Source: an uncultured Atopobiaceae bacterium
Lineage (GTDB): Bacteria; Actinomycetota; Coriobacteriia; Coriobacteriales; Atopobiaceae
Direction of reading: 5' to 3'
Assembly (NCBI GenBank): GCA_900770865.1
Contig: CAAGLU010000223.1
Location: forward strand, 1-5,471
DNA length: 5,471 nucleotides
Positions within the stretch are counted from its first letter, which is position 1, and each line of letters begins with the position of its first letter. The notes under the pieces are model-generated. The model made no database searches. It was not told where the DNA came from and was given only the letters and a program-made list of their open reading frames with translations. A program made the position numbers and the translations under genes. Below are positions 1-5,047 of this stretch, piece after piece.

Positions 1-28
1 ACCGTTTGGCTGGGTGCGCGGAGGAGCC

Positions 29-394
29 TCAGCCGGTCGCGCTCCATGGGGTGGGCGGCTGTTGCCCGCGTGCGTCGAAGTGGCTGCAGAAGTCCTCGTT
101 GGCCACTGGGTGGCCCCACAGGCCGCACCATGGGTGCGCGTGCCTGGGGTCTGTGTGCCGGCACGCCTGGCACGTCCCCGTGGGGGCCTGGGGCGCGACG
201 TAGTCCGCCAGGCCGTCGAGGGCGGTCGAGAGGTGCCTCCCGTCGCCGAAGGCGTCGAGGACGTCGCCCCCGAGGCATGCGAGGTCGGACAGGTTTGCGG
301 CGCTGCGGGGCACCCCCTCGTGCCGGCGCTCGACGGCGGCGTTCAGCCGGAGCGCCCGGGCCATCGCCTCCCTCTGCCCCTCGGTCGGCGTCAT
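29..394 (-). CDS. protein with C-terminal Cys4 motif, 121 aa
   Basis: The N-terminal 65 residues are helical and charged (TEGQREAMARALRLNAAVERR, then SAANLSDLACLGGDVLDAFG). Residues 75-106 carry C75-x2-C78-x11-C90-x12-C103-x2-F106, ending DFCSHF. This resembles the small zinc-binding modules of phage proteins that end in a Cys-Ser-x-aromatic/Gly signature. The same Cys order occurs in the 74-aa protein of the operon, although the spacings differ, so the two may share a fold. The tail is Pro-rich. The ATG at 394 overlaps the stop of the 64-aa gene as ATGA; its own ribosome binding site is weak. The complete stop codon lies at 29-31, so the gene is whole in the window. Confidence 0.72.
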   Translation of the reverse strand: MTPTEGQREAMARALRLNAAVERRHEGVPRSAANLSDLACLGGDVLDAFGDGRHLSTALDGLADYVAPQAPTGTCQACRHTDPRHAHPWCGLWGHPVANEDFCSHFDARGQQPPTPWSATG

Positions 395-585
395 GGCTCG
401 CCACCCAAGTCATGGCCACGGAGCGCGTCGGGTGGTTCGCGTGGGCGCTCTACGAGCCTGGCGTAGAAGGAGACCCCCAGCATGGCGCGGCCGGTCTCCG
501 CGCACCAGATACCGACGACTTCGCCGTCCGCGTCATAGAGGATGGACGTCCTTCCGCCATCAGCGGCTGTGCCCTTTGCGGTCAT
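391..585 (-). CDS. hypothetical protein, 64 aa
   Basis: I do not recognise it. Residues 12-42 alternate short hydrophobic strands with turns (TSILYDADGEVVGIWCAE, then AMLGVSFYARLVERP), which suggests a small beta-sheet protein. The last 20 residues are Pro/Gly/Glu-rich and probably disordered. The start is well supported: GGGAGG lies 6 bases upstream of the ATG at 585, and the ATG overlaps the stop of the membrane-protein gene as ATGA. Its own TGA overlaps the start of the 121-aa gene as ATGA. Confidence 0.65.
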   Translation of the reverse strand: MTAKGTAADGGRTSILYDADGEVVGIWCAETGRAMLGVSFYARLVERPREPPDALRGHDLGGEP

Positions 586-737
586 TGCCTACCTCCCTTG
601 CCCTCCATGTGCCCCCGGCACCACTCTGCCAGCAACCGCGTGCCGTCCGCCATGCCCTCGGCATAGCCGTCCATCCACGCGGCTACGGCAAGCGCGGCGG
701 CGGCGATGCAGACGAATAGGACCACCCAGCCGGTCAT
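582..737 (-). CDS. small single-pass membrane protein, 51 aa
   Basis: Residues 3-21 (GWVVLFVCIAAAALAVAAW) form one clear transmembrane helix right at the N-terminus. A polar tail of about 30 residues follows (DGYAEGMADGTRLLAEWC, then a Lys/Gly/Arg end). There is no cleavage-site motif, so it is probably an anchored small protein and not secreted. The ATG at 737 overlaps the stop of the 70-aa gene as ATGA, and its own stop overlaps the next start in the same way. A ribosome binding site is weak, which fits translational coupling. Longer starts would run far into the upstream gene. Function unknown; spanin-, holin- or inhibitor-like roles cannot be told apart from the sequence. Confidence 0.65.
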   Translation of the reverse strand: MTGWVVLFVCIAAAALAVAAWMDGYAEGMADGTRLLAEWCRGHMEGKGGRQ

Positions 738-946
738 TCTGAGCCGTCCAGGCCCAGGAGCCAGTCGATGTAGTAGACGCCCCTCGCCATCGCGTCCATG
801 AGGCTTTGCGTCGTGGCGCACATCGCCGCCGCAAACCTGCGCCCGGCCCTCATGGCCCTCCGGCGCGATGACGCTCCCTCGATGCGCCGCCTGTCCTCCA
901 GCGCGCGTCCGCGCATCCTCGCGTGCCTTGTCCTGTCCTTGGCCAT
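734..946 (-). CDS. small basic protein, 70 aa, unknown
   Basis: I do not recognise it. The first 38 residues are extremely basic (clusters RHARMRGRALEDRRR and SSRRRAMRAGRR), which suggests nucleic-acid or membrane-surface contact. The rest (39-68) is hydrophobic or amphipathic, including MARGVYYIDWLLGLDG, and could be a helix that packs on a partner. The ATG at 946 follows the stop of the Cys4 gene by 7 bases. A GGAGGTGA at 961-954, which includes that stop codon, serves as its ribosome binding site at about 10 bases. The end overlaps the next start as ATGA. A real gene is supported mainly by this tight fit. Confidence 0.65.
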   Translation of the reverse strand: MAKDRTRHARMRGRALEDRRRIEGASSRRRAMRAGRRFAAAMCATTQSLMDAMARGVYYIDWLLGLDGSE

Positions 947-953
947 CAGCCGA

Positions 954-1178
954 TCACCTCCACGGCACGGGGCGTCGCTCCGCCATTTCGAGCGCCCTGC
1001 ACCACTCCTCGTCTTCCTCCGGCGTCACGAAGTCCTCGCATCCGTAGTCCTCTCTCGTGATGGCGCTCCTCAAGGCGTGGTGCTCGTCGGCGGAGACGTG
1101 GGAGCCGTACACGAGGCACAGCCCCAGGCGCGGGTTGAAGTGCATGCACATGCCGCACCGCTGCGATTGAACATCCAT
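954..1178 (-). CDS. small Cys4 (probable zinc-ribbon) protein, 74 aa
   Basis: Four cysteines form C8-x2-C11-x9-C21-x25-C47 in RCGMCMHFNPRLGLC and DYGCEDFV. This pattern, with an aromatic residue soon after the last Cys, is common in small phage and mobile-element proteins thought to bind zinc. No enzymatic role is evident. The acidic tail (TPEEDEEWCRALEMAERRP) is probably helical. The ATG at 1178 shares its A with the parB-like TGA (TGATG), and a GAGG lies before it inside that gene, so translation is probably coupled. A longer form beginning further upstream would be an Arg-rich shadow of the parB-like gene and is unlikely. The 121-aa gene at the end of the same operon carries a similar Cys pattern. 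Confidence 0.78.
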   Translation of the reverse strand: MDVQSQRCGMCMHFNPRLGLCLVYGSHVSADEHHALRSAITREDYGCEDFVTPEEDEEWCRALEMAERRPVPWR

Positions 1179-2434
1179 CAGCCCTCGCCCCCGTCCCCGC
1201 CCTTGAGCGCCCTCTCGATGGCCGCCCTCGTGGCGGCGTCGGCGTCGCACGGCCTCCATCCGTGGGCGGAGCACCAGTCGTAGGCCTCGACGTACGCCTC
1301 GCCGACGCTCGGGTTCAGGCTGTGGTTGTAGGAGAAGAACAGGGACATGTACCTCCTGGTCACCGCGTCTACGATCTCGAAGCCGCTTGGCGTGTCGGCC
1401 ATGACGGCCTTGGCCGCGGTCTCGCCGAGGACCTCGGTCTGGTAGGGTCTGAGGTCGCGCCGCAGGAAGGGGTCATCCCCCTCGGGCCAGGGCTCAAGCT
1501 CGCCGTCCGCGCCCGCGGTGGCGGAGGCCACCGCCCATGACGCCATGCGCCCCATGCTCTCACGGTGGTCCTCCGTGAGCCCGTCCTCGACGCGCCGCGC
1601 CTCGGCGTCGGCCGCCCTGCGCTCGTCCGCGTCGGGGTCCGCGCAGAAGAGCTCGTAGCCCGGCTTGCCGTACTGCCTCGGGTACGCGGTGATCGCCGCG
1701 CCCTCCGGGGCCTTCGCGAGCACCTTGGGAACGGCGCTCGGCCCGGATACGGTGCCGAGGTAGATGAGCCCGTGCCCCTCCGGGTCCCAGGTGGGCGCCG
1801 GCCCCTCCCCGTAGGTCACGCGGTCGCCCGCCTCCCGACGGATCAGCGCGTCCGCCTCGGCCGCGGCGTGCTCCTCCCTGATGTGGCCCGCCTCGCGCTC
1901 GGCGGCCGCGGCGTTGGGCCTCGAGAGCACGCGCCGGCGCTCCTCATCGGAGAACGACTCGTCCGCCGCCGCCAGCAGGGTCCCCATGCTGGCCTGCTCG
2001 GGGGCCTCGCGCACGACGCTCCTGGCGCGGCGCACGCGCTCCTCCGTCGACCCCAGGGCGCCCGCGGCCCTTCCCTCGGGAACGTCGAGCCTGAGCATCC
2101 GCTGGGTTCCGCGCGCCCGCTCCTCGTCGGTGAGCCGGAGCTTGTCGTCCGTGGCCATCATGGCCACGAGCTCGTCTGCGTCGTCGTACCCGTCGACCAC
2201 GACGCAGTCCACGCGCTCGGCGCCCAGCTCCCTCATGGCGCGCCAGCGCCTCTCGCCGTCCACGATCCTGTAGACGCCGCCGTCCGGGACCACCACGATG
2301 GGGCACACGGGCTGCCCTCCCGTGGCCTCTATCGAGCGCGCCAGCGCCTTGAGGTCGCCCATCTCGCGTCGGGGGTTCGTCCCGCTCGGCCTAACGAGGC
2401 CCATCGGCACGCTCTCCCTGAAGCTCTCCGCCAT
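1178..2434 (-). CDS. ParB-like nuclease/CTPase-fold protein with unusual C-terminal region, 418 aa
   Basis: The N-terminus is a ParB/Spo0J-type domain (residues about 9-80): VPMGLVRPSGTNPRR with the NPRR box at 20-23, DLKALARSIEATGGQ, and the GERRWRAM box at 60-67. Residues about 101-141 form a helical region with a helix-turn-helix-like stretch (DVPEGRAAGALGSTEERVRR). By family knowledge such proteins bind parS-like DNA and load as CTP-dependent clamps, or act as regulators such as KorB. From about residue 145 the protein leaves the ParB pattern: a charged Ala/Glu-rich stretch (160-200), a strand-rich part (205-265), another charged linker, then a C-terminal module (about 345-410) with MSLFFSYNHSLNPSVGEAY and YDWCSAHGWRP. 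I do not recognise these. No ParA gene is in the window. It follows int by 19 bases and its stop overlaps the next start as TGATG. Confidence 0.85.
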   Translation of the reverse strand: MAESFRESVPMGLVRPSGTNPRREMGDLKALARSIEATGGQPVCPIVVVPDGGVYRIVDGERRWRAMRELGAERVDCVVVDGYDDADELVAMMATDDKLRLTDEERARGTQRMLRLDVPEGRAAGALGSTEERVRRARSVVREAPEQASMGTLLAAADESFSDEERRRVLSRPNAAAAEREAGHIREEHAAAEADALIRREAGDRVTYGEGPAPTWDPEGHGLIYLGTVSGPSAVPKVLAKAPEGAAITAYPRQYGKPGYELFCADPDADERRAADAEARRVEDGLTEDHRESMGRMASWAVASATAGADGELEPWPEGDDPFLRRDLRPYQTEVLGETAAKAVMADTPSGFEIVDAVTRRYMSLFFSYNHSLNPSVGEAYVEAYDWCSAHGWRPCDADAATRAAIERALKGGDGGEG

Positions 2435-2450
2435 CGTCTTCCCCTTTCTC
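2435..2450 (-). promoter_or_regulatory. ribosome binding site that fixes the ParB-like start
   Basis: On the minus strand AAAGGGGAAG stands directly before the ATG at 2434, within the 19 bases between the integrase TGA (2454-2456) and that ATG. It supports a start at 2434 over the upstream in-frame GUG/AUG-type extension inside the integrase gene. The short gap implies that int and the ParB-like gene share a transcript. Confidence 0.65.
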
Positions 2451-2453
2451 TCG

Positions 2454-3707
2454 TCACTCGCCCGGGTCGCCCATGAGGCGCCCCCAGGCGTCCGCAACCC
2501 TCTGGTCGTGCCCGGGCATCACGTGCCCGTAGATCTCCGTCGTGACGCCCGTGTCCGCGTGCCCCAGCCTGGTCGAGACCTCCTTGAGGTCCGCGCCCTC
2601 GGCCAGGAGCAGCGACGCGTGGATGTGCCTCAGGTCGTGGAACCTGAGCGACGCCACGCCGGCGGCGCCTGGGCTCGCCCGCGCGAAGTCCGCGCGCAGG
2701 CTGTACCAGCCCGCCCGCACCCTCGACGGCGGCTCCCACGAGCCGTCCTCGCTGAGGAGCGGGTCCGCGTCCCCGTGCGGCCCAAGCGCCCGCCTTGCGG
2801 GCATCCAGCCGTCCGAGAGCAGCGCGTGCAGCCTCCGGTCTATGGCCACGGTGCGCATGGAGGAGCCGGTCTTGGTCGCGCCGCGCACGGCGCGACCGCC
2901 CTCGACCCTCACCGAGCCGGCCACGACCAGCTCGCGCCTCCTCCTCCCCAGGTCGCGCACCCTGAGCCCCAGCGCCTCGCCCTGCCTGAGGCCGGCGTCC
3001 ATGGCCACGAGCGCGGCGAGCGCGGAGACCAGCCTCCGCGTGCCGGCCGCGTCCCTGTCGGGGTCCGCGAGCAGCCGCGCGGCCTCGCCGTAGAGCCAGG
3101 CCCTGAGGGAGAGGCACGCCTCCTCGGTCGGCGGCTCGACCGACCTGCGCTCGGGCCTCGGCGCCCGCAGGCCGCGCGTGGGCACGCCGCTTGCCAGCCC
3201 GCGCTCGGAGAGCCACTTGAAGCAGGCCGAGAGCATCCAGTGGACGGCGTTCACGGTCTGGCGGCTGAGGCCCCGCCCGTCCCGCCCGCCGTGCCTGAGG
3301 AGCGCCAGCTCGAGGTTGCTCACGTCCATGGGCGTCACCTCGTCGGGCCTCCTGCCGCGCCACGCCGGCTCGACGTAGAGCCTGAGCAGCGAGCGGCGCT
3401 TGGCCGAGGTCGCCGCCCCGGCGCGGCCGTCCGCCTCGCACGAGTCGATCCACGTCGCCACGAGCGACGGCAGGTCGCCCCCGCCCATGACCGCCGAGAG
3501 CCACGCGGTTGCCGCGGCCATCGCCTGCTCGTCCGTCATGCCCGGGAAGCTGCGGTAGACCCGCATGGGCCTGCCGGTGGCCGGGTCGGGCACCCCGAGC
3601 GACGGCCGTACGTACGGCACGCCGGACTCCGTGTGCCTGAGCGTCAGCCTCGCGGCCGCGTCCGTGCCGGCGCTCACGACGCGCCCCCCGCGGACGCGTA
3701 CCCACAA
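2454..3707 (-). CDS. int: tyrosine-family site-specific integrase, 417 aa
   Basis: A full-length phage/ICE-type tyrosine recombinase that would cut and rejoin att sites to integrate or excise the element. The N-terminal arm-binding region covers about residues 20-75 (YVRPSLG, RVYRSFPGMTDEQA). The core-binding SAM-like domain covers about 78-172. The catalytic domain covers about 195-410. All catalytic residues are visible: R241 in AGLRQGEALGLR, K279 in ATKTGSSMRTVAI, H357 and R360 in FHDLRH, H383 in RLGH, and nucleophile Y393 in TEIYGHVM. No break is present. An in-frame TAG seven codons upstream limits the 5' end. The TTG at 3707 has no good ribosome binding site. A GTG at 3677 (407-aa form) is preceded by a G-run at a suitable distance and is a serious alternative. 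The stop lies 19 bases before the parB-like gene, so att cannot lie directly downstream of int as it often does. Confidence 0.93.
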   Translation of the reverse strand: MWVRVRGGRVVSAGTDAAARLTLRHTESGVPYVRPSLGVPDPATGRPMRVYRSFPGMTDEQAMAAATAWLSAVMGGGDLPSLVATWIDSCEADGRAGAATSAKRRSLLRLYVEPAWRGRRPDEVTPMDVSNLELALLRHGGRDGRGLSRQTVNAVHWMLSACFKWLSERGLASGVPTRGLRAPRPERRSVEPPTEEACLSLRAWLYGEAARLLADPDRDAAGTRRLVSALAALVAMDAGLRQGEALGLRVRDLGRRRRELVVAGSVRVEGGRAVRGATKTGSSMRTVAIDRRLHALLSDGWMPARRALGPHGDADPLLSEDGSWEPPSRVRAGWYSLRADFARASPGAAGVASLRFHDLRHIHASLLLAEGADLKEVSTRLGHADTGVTTEIYGHVMPGHDQRVADAWGRLMGDPGE

Positions 3708-3804
3708 GCGAGGTTGAGGGCTTTTCTATTTCTTCTACAAGTACTAATTGAGGGTGCCGGTTTCATTTCGGTTTTCCGTCCCGCGCTCGTCGTGCGTCGC
3801 TTTG
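3708..3804. other. AT-rich gap between initiator and integrase
   Basis: This 97-base gap is far more AT-rich than its surroundings, chiefly 3720-3775, with runs such as CTTTTCTATTTCTTCTAC. It holds the last iteron-like unit (3759-3774), an AGTACT palindrome (3740-3745) and no ribosome binding site close to the integrase TTG. An AT-rich tract next to iterons fits a DNA-unwinding element. An AT-rich stretch next to int also fits an attP core. I find no convincing minus-strand promoter in it. Confidence 0.45.
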
Positions 3805-3915
3805 CTAAACCGATTGGGTTTCGTCTCGGTTTGCGATTGGGTTCCCGTTGTGTTCCGCTTCGCCCGCCGAACTGGAAACCGATTGGGTTTCGGTTGGGTT
3901 CCCGTTGGGTTCCGC
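3759..3915. repeat. iteron-like direct repeat array spanning the 3' end and stop of the initiator gene
   Basis: Three repeat pairs are visible on the plus strand. AAACCGATTGGGTTTCG is identical at 3807-3823 and 3876-3892 (69 bases apart) and contains the dyad AAACC-N5-GGTTT. A 22-base unit beginning TTGGGTTCCCGTTG matches at 3837-3858 and 3894-3915 with one mismatch. A 16-base unit GGTTTCRTYTCGGTTT matches at 3759-3774 and 3817-3832 with two mismatches. The first copy of the last pair lies beyond the initiator stop codon, so the array is not just a protein repeat. Initiator binding sites inside or beside the initiator gene are known for lambda O and for many iteron plasmids. By analogy this may be the element's origin of replication. 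Confidence 0.6.
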
Positions 3916-4335
3916 GTCCCGTGCCGGATGGCCCCTGGGCCGCCCGCCGTGCCGCGCGTTCGAGCGGTTCGCCCTCAGGCGCGACTGGTACGACTGCTGC
4001 GCGGCCAGGACGTCGACGTCGGCCACCGTCCCGCGCGCCAGCAGCTCCGCGTCTATCGCGTCGCATGACGCGAGCACCTCCAGGAACTCCAGGCAGCGCC
4101 TGGGCGTCGAGAACCCCAGCTCCCTCGCCAGGCCGCGCAGCTCGCGCTGGTCCGAGACGTCGAGCGTCGCGCCCGGCGACTGCGCCAGCATCTGCCTGAG
4201 CGCCACCCAGCGCCCGTAGTCCGCCCACGAGGCGGCCGTGCCGCCCGAGAGGACGTAGCGCCCCTGGGGCGTCTGGAAGTCGTTCGTGCGTATCCGCATC
4301 CACTGCGGGTACTTCTCGTCCACGCTCACCGCCAT
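3805..4335 (-). CDS. replication initiator-like protein, Lin1244/DUF4373 type, 176 aa
   Basis: The N-terminal 130 residues follow the layout of Lin1244/Lin1753 (DUF4373) domain proteins, the N-terminal module of phage and plasmid replisome organisers. It opens with KYPQWMRIRTNDF (8-20), has a helical core, then RELRGLARELGF (64-75), LEFLEVLASCDAID (82-95), and a basic stretch ending SNARHGGRP (125-133). By family knowledge such proteins help load the replication machinery at an origin; initiation here is an inference. The ATG at 4335 is preceded by GAGGGGG at 7 bases, within the end of the 101-aa gene. The C-terminal tail (141-176) is low complexity with two related units, AEPNGNPTETQSV and AEHNGNPIANRDETQSV, encoded by a DNA repeat array. 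No second DnaD-type domain follows. The stop codon comes right after the last in-frame repeat. Another frame stays open to 3674, so the true end is uncertain. Confidence 0.72.
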   Translation of the reverse strand: MAVSVDEKYPQWMRIRTNDFQTPQGRYVLSGGTAASWADYGRWVALRQMLAQSPGATLDVSDQRELRGLARELGFSTPRRCLEFLEVLASCDAIDAELLARGTVADVDVLAAQQSYQSRLRANRSNARHGGRPRGHPARDAEPNGNPTETQSVSSSAGEAEHNGNPIANRDETQSV

Positions 4336-4631
4336 CGCGCGTCCCCCTCGGTAACCCTGCCGACCTCGACGCCGGCAGTCCAGCCCCTGCTCTCGAGCAG
4401 CTTCGATATGCTCCTCGTGATCCCGTCGACCCTCTCGGGCTCGCAGTAGACCACCATCCTCGTCGGCGGGTCCACGCGCCCGCCCTCGCTGAACAGGTAC
4501 GTGACCATGCTCAGCACGTGCGCCGGCCGCCCCGTCCACCGCTCGAGCTCCTCAGGCGTCACCACCGAGTGCGTGCGCCTGCCCAGCTCGAGCGAGGCGC
4601 GCTCGAACGCGGACATCTGCGACGTCCCCAT
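4326..4631 (-). CDS. hypothetical protein, 101 aa, overlapping the initiator gene
   Basis: I do not recognise a family. The N-terminal half looks helical (SAFERASLELGRRTHSVV at 7-24, then TPEELERWTGRPAHVLSMVTY at 25-45). The second half alternates strands and a helix (TRMVVYCEPER at 57-67, VDGITRSISKLLESRGW at 68-84, GVEVGRVTEGDARW at 87-100), so it is probably a compact alpha/beta protein in the cytoplasm. The start is supported by GGGAG 6 bases upstream of the ATG. Its TGA lies inside the next gene: the initiator starts at 4335, a 10-base overlap, so the two are very likely translated together. The position between an excisionase-like gene and an initiator suggests an accessory or regulatory role in replication or excision, but nothing in the protein proves that. 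Confidence 0.75.
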   Translation of the reverse strand: MGTSQMSAFERASLELGRRTHSVVTPEELERWTGRPAHVLSMVTYLFSEGGRVDPPTRMVVYCEPERVDGITRSISKLLESRGWTAGVEVGRVTEGDARWR

Positions 4632-4695
4632 CGCATGCTCCCTTCTCCTGCGCCCGTGCCGCGGCCGCGACGTCCCGCACGCCGACCCCCGGAGA

Positions 4696-4719
4696 GGGAG
4701 GGGAGGGCCCAGCCGGGGG
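4696..4719 (+). promoter_or_regulatory. putative G-quadruplex motif on the plus strand, upstream of the 101-aa gene
   Basis: The plus strand reads GGG-A-GGGG-A-GGG, then a 7-base loop (CCCAGCC), then GGGGG. The four G tracts with loops of 1, 1 and 7 bases fit the standard quadruplex pattern. They lie on the template strand for the genes here, so any quadruplex would form in DNA and not in the mRNA. The motif sits between the hairpin at 4735-4758 and the start of the 101-aa gene. I see no clear sigma-70-type promoter in this 138-base gap. Confidence 0.4.
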
Positions 4720-4734
4720 AGGCCCGGCCGCGGG

Positions 4735-4758
4735 GCGCCGCGCCCGGGGCGCGGGCGC
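4735..4758. repeat. GC-only hairpin in the gap after the HTH gene
   Basis: GCGCC-GCGCC (4735-4744) pairs with GGCGC-G-GGCGC (4748-4758), giving a 10-bp stem with one bulged base and a 3-base loop. It starts 11 bases past the stop codon of the HTH gene in the direction of transcription. It may reduce read-through into the next gene. No U-tract follows, so I do not call it a terminator outright. Confidence 0.5.
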
Positions 4759-4769
4759 TAATCGGTCCG

Positions 4770-5024
4770 TCAGCCGACCATGCCGCCCCTGTAGGGCTGC
4801 CAGCACGTCCTGACCCAGTCGTCCACGTCGGCGACCGACACCTTGTAGAAGGGCCTGCCGCCCGTCCTGTAGGTCGCCGGCTTGACGTACGCCTGGAGCT
4901 CGCCGCGCTCTATCGCCGCGCGCACGACGTCCGGGGATATCCCCAGGTACCTCCCGCACTCCTGGAGCGAGAGCCAGCCGCGCTGCACGCCCTCGGGGCG
5001 CGCCGCCAGAACCGCCTTCGCCAT
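4770..5024 (-). CDS. excisionase-like winged helix-turn-helix DNA-binding protein, 84 aa
   Basis: A small DNA-binding protein of the HTH_17/MerR-like excisionase fold. Residues 16-73 carry the typical order: GWLSLQECGRYLGIS (first helix and turn), PDVVRAAIERGELQAY (recognition helix and wing entry), then a basic wing (KPATYRTGGRPFYKVS) and the closing helix VADVDDWVRT. The length is usual for Xis or HTH_17 proteins. By family knowledge such proteins bend DNA at att sites to drive excision and often also regulate transcription. Which applies here is inference, based on an integrase about 1 kb downstream on the same strand. The start at 5024 is chosen for its strong AGGAGG. Its leader is highly structured, and the 12-bp dyad directly upstream is a plausible binding site for the protein itself. 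It could equally be a general transcription regulator of the element. Confidence 0.85.
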   Translation of the reverse strand: MAKAVLAARPEGVQRGWLSLQECGRYLGISPDVVRAAIERGELQAYVKPATYRTGGRPFYKVSVADVDDWVRTCWQPYRGGMVG

Positions 5025-5040
5025 CGCTTCCTCCTTCGCT
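5025..5040 (-). promoter_or_regulatory. strong ribosome binding site of the HTH gene
   Basis: On the minus strand AGGAGG (5035-5030) stands 5 bases before the ATG at 5024. This is the best Shine-Dalgarno sequence in the window, and it decides the start in favour of the 84-residue product over longer GTG-initiated forms at 5078 or 5141. The GTG at 5078 also has an AAGGAGG before it, but only 3 bases away. Confidence 0.8.
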
Positions 5041-5047
5041 CGAATTC

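Noticed and set aside
1..28. Possible start of a further minus-strand gene
   Set aside because: No start codon with a ribosome binding site is visible in these 28 bases on either strand.
798..1283. Plus-strand open frame of 161 codons
   Set aside because: It crosses three minus-strand genes that fit together by overlaps. It shows no recognisable motif.
1565..2476. Plus-strand open frame of 303 codons
   Set aside because: Antisense of the ParB-like gene, with low-complexity composition and no ribosome binding site of note.
2329..3705. Minus-strand open frame of 458 codons over the integrase
   Set aside because: Its translation is Arg/Gly/Ala-rich and featureless, while the overlapping frame encodes an integrase with all catalytic residues.
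3714..3741. Possible plus-strand promoter (TTGAGG, 16 bases, TACAAG) that could give an antisense RNA to the initiator mRNA
   Set aside because: Both boxes match the consensus at only four of six positions, in the one AT-rich spot where chance matches are expected. No supporting RNA feature is visible.
3759..3915. CRISPR-like array
   Set aside because: Repeats are too short, imperfect and irregularly spaced, overlap a coding sequence, and no cas gene is present.
2298..4199. Long plus-strand open frame of 633 codons
   Set aside because: It is the complement of the integrase, part of the ParB-like gene and the initiator. Its translation is Pro/Arg/His-rich without domains, as expected for antisense frames in GC-rich DNA.
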